Below are positions 1 to 5,548 of a DNA stretch of 7,329 bases, in pieces. This DNA is from Gammaproteobacteria bacterium. GTDB lineage: Bacteria; Pseudomonadota; Gammaproteobacteria; JALTLT01. The notes beneath the pieces are model-generated. The model saw nothing but the letters and a program-made list of their open reading frames with translations. It was not told the DNA's origin and made no database searches. The stretch is taken from contig JALTLT010000072.1 in the NCBI GenBank assembly GCA_027001815.1, positions 1 to 7,329 of the forward strand, written 5' to 3'. Position 1 is the first letter of the stretch. Every line of letters begins with the position of its first letter. The position numbers were made by a program, and so were the translations under genes.

Positions 1-49
1 CGGGTGGGGCGAATGGTAGTAAACTCCCCCTTTTTGCTCCGGACCCCCC

Positions 50-1384
50 ATGACACCACCCCGACATCCCATGTTGCAGGAGGCCTCGCGGCTCGCCCGT
101 CTCGCCGCGCCGGTGATCGTCGGCCAGCTCTCCCAGGTGGGTATCGGCTTCACCGATACGGTCATGGCAGGACGGCTGGGGGCCACGGAACTCGCCGCCA
201 TCGCGGTGGGCAGCAGCCTCTGGATCCCCATCTACCTGGGTTGCCTCGGGGTACTGATGATCACCTCCGCGCTCACCGCCAACCTGGTGGGGGCCGGCCG
301 GCTCGACCGGATCGGGCCGCTCTTCCGGCAGGCGCTCTGGCTCGCGGCGGCCCTGGCCCTGGTGGCGATACCCCTCACCTTCCGCGCCCCCGCCATGATG
401 GAGTGGCTCGAGGTCGATCCGGCAGTGGTGCCGGCAACCCGCGACTATCTCCATGCGGTCGCCTGGGGCATGCCCGGCGCCTGCCTCTTCTTCGCCTGCC
501 GCTTCGTCTCCGAGGGGATGGGGGTCACCCGACCGCTCGCCTGGATCCAGCTCACGGGGCTGGCGGTCAACGCCCTCGCCGACTACGCTCTCATGTTCGG
601 TCGTTTCGGCATGCCGGCGATGGGGGTGGAGGGGGCGGGGTGGGCGAGTGCCGGCGTCTTCTGGCTCAACGCCGTGGTCTTTCTGGCCTATCTGGCCTTG
701 TCGCCGCGCATGCGGTCGGCGCGGCTGTTCCGCCACCTGGAGGCTCCGCGGCCGGCCGAGCTGTGGCGGATGCTGCGCCTCGGCCTGCCGGTGGCCGCCT
801 CGACCCTCATGGAGGTGGTGCTCTTCATGGCGGTGGCCCTGCTGATGGGGCGGATCGGCGGGGTGGCGGTGGCCGCCCACCAGGTGGCCATCAACTATGC
901 CGCGCTGATGTTCATGGTGCCGCTCGGCGTCTCCATGGGGATCAGCGTGCGGGTGGGACAGGCGGCGGGGCGTGGTGACCGCGCCGGTGAGCGGGTCGCG
1001 GGATGGACCGGGATGGTGATGGCGGTGGGTTTCATGCTCCTCTCCGCCGCGGTGATGCTGTGGGTGCCGGAGCGGATCGTCGCCATCTATACCGACGACC
1101 CGCTGGTCGCGGAGACGGCGCGTGGTCTGCTGCTGATGGCGGCGCTCTTCCAGCTCTCCGACGGCCTCCAGGTGAGCGCGGTGGGTGCCCTGCGCGGCCT
1201 GCGTGACACGGCGGTTCCCATGGTGATCACCTTCGTCGCCTACTGGCTGGTGGGTCTGCCGCTGGCGTGGTGGCTGGGTCTGGAGGCGGGGTTCGGCCCG
1301 CAGGGGCTGTGGATGGGGCTGGTGGCCGGTCTGAGCGTCGCCGCCCTCCTGCTGGTGGCGAGATTCCGTCGGCTGACGGTCTGA
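50..1384 (+). CDS. MATE family multidrug/cation efflux transporter (NorM-like)
   Basis: This 444-residue protein is an inner-membrane exporter of the MATE superfamily, whose members expel cationic drugs and metabolites in exchange for Na+ or H+. It is almost entirely hydrophobic helices, and its length fits the usual 12-helix MATE fold of about 450 residues. The N-terminal helix (APVIVGQLSQVGIGFTDTVM, then AGRLG) closely resembles the NorM opening. The internal pseudo-repeat is visible as a second such helix near residue 245 (LGLPVAASTLMEVVLF). The ATG at 50 follows an in-frame stop at 20-22. An in-frame ATG at 71 (MLQEASRLARL) lines up better with NorM proteins, and neither has a clear Shine-Dalgarno sequence, so the true start could be seven codons later. 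The family call is firm; the substrate cannot be read from sequence. It converges on the PilZ gene with 28 bases between stops and no recognisable terminator hairpin there. Confidence 0.93.
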   Translation: MTPPRHPMLQEASRLARLAAPVIVGQLSQVGIGFTDTVMAGRLGATELAAIAVGSSLWIPIYLGCLGVLMITSALTANLVGAGRLDRIGPLFRQALWLAAALALVAIPLTFRAPAMMEWLEVDPAVVPATRDYLHAVAWGMPGACLFFACRFVSEGMGVTRPLAWIQLTGLAVNALADYALMFGRFGMPAMGVEGAGWASAGVFWLNAVVFLAYLALSPRMRSARLFRHLEAPRPAELWRMLRLGLPVAASTLMEVVLFMAVALLMGRIGGVAVAAHQVAINYAALMFMVPLGVSMGISVRVGQAAGRGDRAGERVAGWTGMVMAVGFMLLSAAVMLWVPERIVAIYTDDPLVAETARGLLLMAALFQLSDGLQVSAVGALRGLRDTAVPMVITFVAYWLVGLPLAWWLGLEAGFGPQGLWMGLVAGLSVAALLLVARFRRLTV

Positions 1385-1412
1385 GGAGCCCCCGGCAGAG
1401 GCAGGTGGGTGG

Positions 1413-1736
1413 TCACATGGAGAGGCCGGGGGAGTGGCTCCAGAGGGTTGCATCCCGGTGGTTGTAGAGCATCATGCCGGCGCCGTCCCGATTGACGTGG
1501 GTCACCACCGCCCAGCGCCGATGGAGACGGGCGATGCGGCCCCGTTTGATGACGAAGACCAGCTCGACGGTGATGCCCTGGGGGATGGAGGCGTCGCTGG
1601 TCTGAACGAAGACGCCGCCGGCGCTCAGGTTCTGGGTGCGGCAGCGGATCCGGCGTTGGCCCGGGTAGGTCAGATAGATGCTGACCGAGGCCTGGCGGCG
1701 CTGGCTCTTGCGGCGGTCGGTGGTGTCGATAGGCAT
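1413..1736 (-). CDS. Small single-domain PilZ protein (putative c-di-GMP receptor)
   Basis: This 107-residue cytoplasmic protein consists almost only of a PilZ domain, the common bacterial cyclic-di-GMP receptor. Both ligand motifs are present: the arginine motif RxxxR at residues 9-13 (RRKSQRR) and the NxSxxG motif at 36-41 (NLSAGG). A typical closing strand, GAGMML, is near residue 85. The frame stays open upstream to 1964, but that extension translates a repeat element. I start at the ATG at 1736 because GGAG lies 8 bases before it and the PilZ homology begins there. With no fused output domain it probably acts by binding a partner, for example in motility, pili or polysaccharide synthesis; the neighbours do not reveal which. 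It is transcribed away from the repeat island, whose first element ends about 70 bases upstream, so that element may lie in or near its promoter. Confidence 0.87.
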   Translation of the reverse strand: MPIDTTDRRKSQRRQASVSIYLTYPGQRRIRCRTQNLSAGGVFVQTSDASIPQGITVELVFVIKRGRIARLHRRWAVVTHVNRDGAGMMLYNHRDATLWSHSPGLSM

Positions 1737-1805
1737 CGCTTCAGCTCCGGAGTCGTCAGTTCGGTGGCCGTTCCGTCCCCCCTGACGGATACCTCTCCAG
1801 CGACT

Positions 1806-1970
1806 AGCAGGCCGTTGAAAAACCCGGTTTTTCGGCGGCCTGTGTGCGATGCAGGGATGCATCGCCGTTTTCGATGACATCAAGTCATTGAAAACGTGAG
1901 AAAGCCGGAAACCGCATTTTCGGCTTCCGGTGTTGAAAAAGGCCAGGACGGCCATTTTCAACATCCTGCT
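1806..1970. repeat. Palindromic MITE/REP-like element, copy A (full-length candidate)
   Basis: A 165-base noncoding element bounded by inverted ends: AGCAGGCCGTTGAAAA at the left and, on the other strand, AGCAGGATGTTGAAAA at the right (14 of 16 match). It folds on paper into five consecutive hairpins: 1811-1839 (14 pairs around one C, including two G-T), 1846-1865 (GCGATGCA with TGCATCGC around GGGA), 1867-1895 (12 pairs with one G-T, loop ATCAA), 1904-1931, and 1932-1962 (12 of 13 pairs, loop AGGAC). The right half (1885-1970) recurs at 2311-2396. It encodes no transposase, so if mobile it needs an enzyme supplied elsewhere. No clear target-site duplication flanks it. It may be a non-autonomous element, an extragenic palindrome, or a structured RNA. 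Confidence 0.72.
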
Positions 1971-2136
1971 GGTGGACCCGCGCGATCGCCGCAGCGGGTC
2001 AGGTTCAACTCTACCATTTTGTCCCGTTTCGGCAAAGGGCAGGCCGACGGGCGGCAGTGGCGGGACGGTTGGCGGACGCCGCTGTCAGGCGGTGGGCGAG
2101 GAACGGGGCCCTCGCCCCTTTCATCGGCGGTAAGGT
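1971..2136. other. Noncoding spacer between repeat copies A and C
   Basis: I find no convincing gene on either strand here: the open frames are short, with no family resemblance and no ribosome-binding site. Two simple hairpins are visible. GACCCGC (1975-1981) pairs with GCGGGTC (1994-2000), and GGGCGAGG (2094-2101) pairs with CCTCGCCC (2110-2117). Neither is followed by a T run, so neither is a convincing intrinsic terminator. The stretch may be decayed intergenic sequence or remnants of further repeat units. Confidence 0.5.
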
Positions 2137-2212
2137 GTTGAAAAAGAGGGGGATGAGGGCGGCATTTCCCGGTTCCGTGGTGGAAAGAGACCATGAACGC
2201 CCTTTTTCAACA
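2137..2212. repeat. Diverged member of the same palindromic repeat family, copy C
   Basis: This 76-base unit begins GTTGAAAAAGAGGG and ends CCCTTTTTCAAC, so its ends are inverted repeats of the GTTGAAAAA type that bounds copy A. Read on the minus strand, it starts GTTGAAAAAGGGCGTTC, and copies A and B start in the same way (GTTGAAAA[T/A]GGCCGTCC and GTTGAAAAAGGCCGTCC). Similarity continues with gaps through a shared CGGAA and AAATGC. The interior is clearly diverged and lacks the five-hairpin order of copy A. It is best read as an older or shorter relative. Confidence 0.55.
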
Positions 2213-2310
2213 GTCTGTCGGCCTTTGATGGGCCATCAGGTTCTGGTGTATTCCGCGGGGCCCCGAGAGGCGGAGTGACTTTCAGCTTGAAGTCCGACAG
2301 GCTGCCAGTC
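2213..2310. other. Noncoding spacer with short palindromes between copies C and B
   Basis: No gene is supported in this stretch. It contains several small inverted repeats: TGATGG-G-CCATCA (2226-2238), the perfect palindrome CGGGGCCCCG (2256-2265), and GACTTT/GAAGTC (2277-2282 with 2289-2294). The last could be the remains of the upstream half of copy B, which lacks the left-hand hairpins seen in copy A. Confidence 0.4.
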
Positions 2311-2396
2311 TCATTGAAAACGTGAGGAAGCCGGAAATCGCATTTTCGGCTTCCGGCGTTGAACAAGGCCAGGACGGCCTTTTTCAACATCCTGCT
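2311..2396. repeat. Palindromic repeat, copy B (partial), abutting the SH3 gene stop codon
   Basis: These 86 bases match 1885-1970 of copy A in the same orientation, with only five substitutions and no gaps. They keep the last two hairpins: the CCGGAA/TTCCGG stem at 2330-2357 and the stem at 2358-2388, where GGCC-AGGAC-GGCC is followed by TTTTT on the plus strand. Only the right arm of copy A's third hairpin is present, so the copy is truncated on the left. Its right end, CCTGCTAG, contributes the stop codon (TAG at 2397-2395 on the minus strand) of the SH3 protein gene. The GC stem and T run could work as a terminator for plus-strand transcripts. The outer stem, rich in A and T, may also end minus-strand transcripts from the SH3 gene. 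Confidence 0.75.
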
Positions 2397-2991
2397 AGAC
2401 CCGAAACCCCCCGTGCCGTTGCCGGATCCGCCGGTCGAGCCACCAGAGACCGAAGAGAAATCCGGCGGTGAGGGCGACCAAGATGCCGCCGAGAGCCCAC
2501 TGCCAGGGCACGGCATAGCCCCGTGACGCGATCTGTTCCAGAAGGAGCCGCAGGCGCTCCTCCGTCTCCCCGGCACGCACCTCGGCCTCGTCGGCACGCC
2601 GCGTCGCTTCGCGGGCCTGCTGTTCCAGTTGCGCCAGATGAGCGGTCGCCTCCCGCGCCTGGCGGGTGAGCGTCGCGTTCTCTTCGCGGAGCCGCTTCGC
2701 CTCGCCGGTGAGTTCGTCCAGCACCAGGCGAGGGGGTTTCTCGGTGACCAGGAAGGCCGACTTCACCCAGCCGGAGGAGCCGTCCGGCAGGCGCACGCGG
2801 GCGTAGTTGGTCTTCCTCTCGAGAAGCTCGAGCCGGGTCCCGCTCACCAGGGTGCGAAGCGGCTTGCCGCTGGCGCCCGGCTCCTTGTGGAGCCCCAGGT
2901 AGAGTCGATCGGTGACGTAGACGGTCTCGCCGGCCAGCGCCGTGCCGGTCAGCGCCACGAGCAGCAGAGGAATCAGCATGCGAGCAATCAC
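2395..2991 (-). CDS. Membrane-anchored bacterial SH3 domain protein (YgiM/TIGR04211-like)
   Basis: This 198-residue protein has the architecture of the TIGR04211/YgiM family. A signal peptide or first membrane segment (1-20, ending TALA) is followed by a bacterial SH3 domain (about 22-84, ending GWVKSAFL). Then come a charged heptad-rich coiled coil (about 90-157), one transmembrane helix (about 164-185) and a short basic tail (DRRIRQRHGGFRV). The SH3 domain and coil should face the periplasm; such domains often contact peptidoglycan or partner proteins, but the family's role is unsettled. The start is GTG at 2991, since AAGGAG lies 6 bases upstream; an in-frame ATG four codons later is the alternative. 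It lies 55 bases downstream of the TlpA-fusion gene on the same strand and could be co-transcribed with it. Its stop codon is formed by the end of a repeat element. Confidence 0.86.
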   Translation of the reverse strand: MIARMLIPLLLVALTGTALAGETVYVTDRLYLGLHKEPGASGKPLRTLVSGTRLELLERKTNYARVRLPDGSSGWVKSAFLVTEKPPRLVLDELTGEAKRLREENATLTRQAREATAHLAQLEQQAREATRRADEAEVRAGETEERLRLLLEQIASRGYAVPWQWALGGILVALTAGFLFGLWWLDRRIRQRHGGFRV

Positions 2992-2997
2992 GGTTCA

Positions 2998-3003
2998 CTC
3001 CTT
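2998..3003 (-). promoter_or_regulatory. Ribosome-binding site deciding the GTG start of the SH3 gene
   Basis: On the minus strand these bases read AAGGAG, a near-perfect Shine-Dalgarno sequence, 6 bases before the GTG at 2991. The spacing favours GTG over the in-frame ATG at 2979, which would be 18 bases away. Confidence 0.7.
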
Positions 3004-3046
3004 TGAGAGGTGAGGGGTTGCATCCTTCCCTCTGATGCCGATGATG

Positions 3047-4507
3047 TCAACCCGATGGCGGTCGACCCTCCGCCAGCAGCCTCTCCACCACCTGGTGCAC
3101 CTCGGGGGTGTCCCAGTCGATGGCGCCGAACAGGGCATAGCGGATATCTCCCCGGGCGTCGATGAGATAGGAGGTGGGAAAAGCGAACACCTTCCAGCGG
3201 CGCAGGGCGTCTCCGTCCGCGTCCAGAAGGATGGGAAAGCCGACCTCCACCTTCGTCTCCAGGAACGCTTCGACCGTCTCGCGGCTCTCTGCCATGTTCA
3301 CCGCCAGAATGGTGAAGGGACGGCCGGCGAACCGTTTCGAAAGTCGCTCCATGCTCGGCATCTCGTGGACGCAGGGGGGGCACCAGCTCGCCCAGAAGTT
3401 GACCAGCACCACGTGGCCCTTCAGCGCCTCGAGATCGAGGATCGTTCCGTCGAGGGTGGGGAGACGCAGTGCCGGTGGATGGGGGTCCCCCCGGTAGGGG
3501 CGGAGGCTGCGCGGCGCATTGCCACCCCCAACCACCTCGCCGCCACGCCTCTTCAGGGGAGGTGGCAGGCGCAGCTCCTGGCCATAGGGCTCCAGCCACC
3601 GCATGGAGCGCACGATCAGGCGGGGCAGCCGTTCGGCCAGCTCCCGTTCGGCGGCGGTGGCATCGGGCCGGTAGTAGAAGCGGTCGCGGACTCCCGGCAG
3701 GAGCTGGACGAACAGCGTGCTGCCCCCCTCCCGCAGCGCCGGCAGGGTGGTCTGCAGCTTCCAGCGCCAGGGGGAGTTCTCCGGCTGCAGCAGATAGATG
3801 GGCAGGTTGGTGTGGCGCACCACCGGCCAGAGACGCCCCTCCCGGCCCGGCTCGGGGGTGGCGACGAAGAGCTGTGGGCTGAGGGTGATCAGGCCGCCGA
3901 TCGGCGGACCGTCGGGGTGGTCCTGCTGGTAGCGGTGGGCACCGCGCAGCGCGGCAACCACGCCCCGGTCCGGGGCGAGCAGGAAGAGCCGCCGCCGATC
4001 GGCGAGCGCCCGTTCGATGAGGCCGGCGACCAGGGTGTCCGGAATCCGCTCCATGGAGCTGGGTACCGCGGGCAGGAAGAGGGCGGCGTGGAGGTCGGCG
4101 AGCCACACCTCGAAGCCGAGTTCCGCCAGCGCCGCGGCGAGGCGTCGGTCCGCCTCCTGCGGGCCGGTGGCGGTGGGGAACCAGAGAAGCCGGTCGCCCC
4201 CGGCGGGATAGCGCTCGACGGAGACCTCTTCTCCGCCGGCCAGCTCGATCTGCAGCGTCTCGCCCCGCGCCGCGGGGATCAGGCAGACGAGGGCGAGGAG
4301 GAGCAGGGCGATCCGGCTCGACGGCCGGTCGGCCCTTCCGCGGCGTGCCGGAGAGGGAGGGGCCTTCCGGAGAGACGCCCGGTGACGGGAAGAGGCTTTC
4401 CGCCCCCCCGGAGGGTGAGATTGGAAAGTCCGAGAGGCTGTCAAAGGTCTCGTCTCCTCGGTACAGGGCAGCGCGGAGTGGTCGCCGGCGGAGGGAGAGG
4501 ATACCAT
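3047..4507 (-). CDS. Periplasmic fusion: alpha/beta-hydrolase-like (DUF3530-like) domain plus TlpA/thioredoxin domain
   Basis: From the ATG at 4507 this is 486 residues. A long basic N-terminus precedes a signal-peptide core (IALLLLALVCLIPAARG, about 66-82). Residues about 84-305 look like an alpha/beta-hydrolase fold of the DUF3530 type (LLWFPTATG, FEVWLADLHAALFLP, LPIYLLQPE). Residues about 340-480 are a TlpA/ResA-like thioredoxin domain with active site WCPPC (375-379) and a cis-proline segment FPTS (443-446). It probably reduces or exchanges disulfides in the periplasm, as in cytochrome maturation or protein repair. The start is uncertain. The ATG at 4507 lies in a CCATGG shared with the oxyR leader, and gives about 65 residues before the signal core. 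A TTG at 4444, 9 bases after GAGGAG, shortens it to 465 residues. The hydrolase-like half seems to lack a serine nucleophile. The SH3 gene follows after 55 bases. Confidence 0.82.
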   Translation of the reverse strand: MVSSPSAGDHSALPCTEETRPLTASRTFQSHPPGGRKASSRHRASLRKAPPSPARRGRADRPSSRIALLLLALVCLIPAARGETLQIELAGGEEVSVERYPAGGDRLLWFPTATGPQEADRRLAAALAELGFEVWLADLHAALFLPAVPSSMERIPDTLVAGLIERALADRRRLFLLAPDRGVVAALRGAHRYQQDHPDGPPIGGLITLSPQLFVATPEPGREGRLWPVVRHTNLPIYLLQPENSPWRWKLQTTLPALREGGSTLFVQLLPGVRDRFYYRPDATAAERELAERLPRLIVRSMRWLEPYGQELRLPPPLKRRGGEVVGGGNAPRSLRPYRGDPHPPALRLPTLDGTILDLEALKGHVVLVNFWASWCPPCVHEMPSMERLSKRFAGRPFTILAVNMAESRETVEAFLETKVEVGFPILLDADGDALRRWKVFAFPTSYLIDARGDIRYALFGAIDWDTPEVHQVVERLLAEGRPPSG

Positions 4508-4517
4508 GGCACCATGA
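4495..4517 (+). promoter_or_regulatory. oxyR translation-start region with a three-codon leader ORF
   Basis: GAGAGG (4495-4500) lies 5 bases before an ATG at 4506 but 13 bases before the oxyR ATG at 4514. The ATG at 4506 is in another frame and encodes only Met-Ala-Pro before a TGA at 4515-4517. That stop overlaps the oxyR start as ATGA. A ribosome starting at 4506 would stop on the oxyR start codon, an arrangement that allows re-initiation. It may also be chance, since oxyR could simply use a stretched spacing. Confidence 0.4.
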
Positions 4518-5446
4518 ACCTCAACGAACTCCGGTACGTGGTGGCGGTGGCTCGTGAACGCCATTTCGGTCGGGCCGCGGAGGCCTGTTTCGTCACCCAG
4601 CCCACCCTCAGCGTCGCGGTGCGCAAGCTCGAGGAGGAGCTGGGGGTGAAGATCTTCGAGCGGCGCCGCAACGATGTGCGCATCACACCCATCGGCGAGC
4701 AGGTGGTGGCCCAGGCCCAGCGGGTGCTGGAGGAGGTGGAGCGGCTGCGCAGCATCGCCCGTCAGGGGCAGGATCCGTTGCTGGGACCGCTGCGTCTCGG
4801 TGCCATCTACACCATCGGCCCCTATCTGATTCCGCCACTGATCCCGGTGCTGGCGGAGATGGCGCCGGAGATGCCCCTGGTGATCGAGGAGAACTACACC
4901 ACACGCCTCACCGAGAAACTCAAGCGGGGTGAACTGGACGCGATCCTCATCGCCCTCCCTTGGGAGGAGTCCGGGTGCGACACCCTGCCCCTCTACGAGG
5001 AGCCCTTCGTCGTCCTCATCCCCGCCTCCCATCCGTGGCGGGAGCGGAAGCAGATCCGGGGTGCCGAACTGGCGGGCGAGGAGTTGCTGCTGCTCGGTTC
5101 CGGCCACTGTTTCCGCGACCAGGTGCTGCAGGCGTGCCCCCAATGCAATCGCAGCGCCGAGAGTGGCCTGCAGCAGAGTGTCGAGGGGGGGTCCCTGGAG
5201 ACCATCCGCCACATGGTCGCCTCCGGCCTCGGCATCACCGTGCTGCCGTGTACCGCCGCCGGTGCCGACAGCTACACCCGCCGGCTGGTGGAGATCCGGC
5301 GCTTCGCCCCGCCGGCGCCGAGTCGCACCGTGGCGATCGCCTGGCGCAAGGGTTATCCGCGCGAGGAGGCGGTGCGCACCGTGGCCAGGGCGATCCGGGC
5401 GGTGGAGATGAGCTGCGTCCGGCACCTGGACGGCGATAGCCAATAA
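4514..5446 (+). CDS. oxyR: OxyR, LysR-family hydrogen peroxide-sensing transcriptional regulator
   Basis: This 310-residue cytoplasmic regulator has a LysR-type winged helix-turn-helix at the N-terminus (HFGRAAEACFVTQPTLS, residues 17-33). A linker helix and a LysR substrate-binding domain used for redox sensing follow. The defining OxyR signature GHCFRDQVLQAC places the peroxidatic and resolving cysteines at C199 and C208, the same numbers as in E. coli OxyR, where peroxide joins them in a disulfide. The flanking SLETIRHMVASGLGITVLP also matches OxyR. Further cysteines lie at 25, 155, 211, 246 and 301; C208 and C211 form a CxxC. The ATG at 4514 begins the conserved MNLNELRYVV. The gene is divergent from the TlpA fusion and precedes the rubrerythrin operon by 102 bases, with no clear terminator between. 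It therefore probably controls that operon and may be co-transcribed with it. Confidence 0.95.
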   Translation: MNLNELRYVVAVARERHFGRAAEACFVTQPTLSVAVRKLEEELGVKIFERRRNDVRITPIGEQVVAQAQRVLEEVERLRSIARQGQDPLLGPLRLGAIYTIGPYLIPPLIPVLAEMAPEMPLVIEENYTTRLTEKLKRGELDAILIALPWEESGCDTLPLYEEPFVVLIPASHPWRERKQIRGAELAGEELLLLGSGHCFRDQVLQACPQCNRSAESGLQQSVEGGSLETIRHMVASGLGITVLPCTAAGADSYTRRLVEIRRFAPPAPSRTVAIAWRKGYPREEAVRTVARAIRAVEMSCVRHLDGDSQ

Positions 5447-5472
5447 CTACTAAACATATTCTTATAATCAAT
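5436..5472 (+). promoter_or_regulatory. Candidate OxyR-binding site upstream of the rubrerythrin operon
   Basis: The 37 bases fit the spacing of the published four-part OxyR pattern (ATAG-N7-CTAT-N7-ATAG-N7-CTAT). The quarters read ATAG (5436-5439), CTAC (5447-5450), ATTC (5458-5461) and CAAT (5469-5472). Twelve of these 16 tetramer positions match, as do three of the four preferred t/a positions inside the first and third N7 spacers, 15 of 20 in all. The left half is much better than the right. The site starts within the last codons of oxyR and overlaps the candidate -10 box. Part of the score may reflect the AT-richness of this short stretch. Confidence 0.45.
5463..5468 (+). promoter_or_regulatory. 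Candidate -10 box of the rubrerythrin operon promoter
   Basis: A perfect TATAAT in an AT-rich pocket unlike the GC-rich surroundings, about 80 bases before the rubrerythrin start. No good -35 box is found 16-18 bases upstream (CCAATA at 5440 is the best, 2 of 6 matches), as expected for a promoter needing an activator. An imperfect alternative -10 is TCTATT at 5477-5482. ATTGG occurs twice here (5471-5475 and 5480-5484). Confidence 0.5.
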
Positions 5473-5548
5473 TGGATCTATTGGAGGGCCGCCCCTATCA
5501 TGGTCCCCGTACTCGACGAAACAGCCAACCGAATACGGGAGAACGACC

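Noticed and set aside
1..49. Possible terminator (CTCCCCCTTTTT) before the MATE gene
   Set aside because: Only about four G-C pairs can form with GGGG at 6-9 across a long loop, so the T run is not convincingly part of a terminator.
4..978. Open frame of 324 codons in another frame over the MATE gene
   Set aside because: Its translation is Gly/Arg/Pro-rich with no motifs, and it overlaps a well-supported transporter in frame 2.
1385..1412. Bidirectional terminator between the convergent MATE and PilZ genes
   Set aside because: The 28-base gap has no inverted repeat of useful length and no T or A run.
1737..1964. N-terminal extension of the PilZ protein beginning MLKMAVLAFF
   Set aside because: It is the translation of repeat copy A. 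A good ribosome-binding site and the PilZ homology start at 1736.
2121..2597. Minus-strand open frame of 158 codons overlapping the end of the SH3 gene and copies B and C
   Set aside because: It is in a different frame from the SH3 protein, and most of the rest is the translation of repeat sequence. The recognisable gene ends at 2395.
3035..4513. A long open frame on the plus strand running in from 3035 and continuous with oxyR
   Set aside because: It lies antisense to the TlpA fusion, whose domains are recognisable, and its translation has no family features. OxyR homology begins sharply at 4514. Long antisense frames are common in GC-rich DNA.
4508..5443. Open frame on the minus strand through oxyR that continues into the TlpA fusion
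   Set aside because: It is the reverse strand of oxyR, and the translation is low-complexity and unlike any thioredoxin or hydrolase domain. Only the part from about 4507 downwards is plausible.
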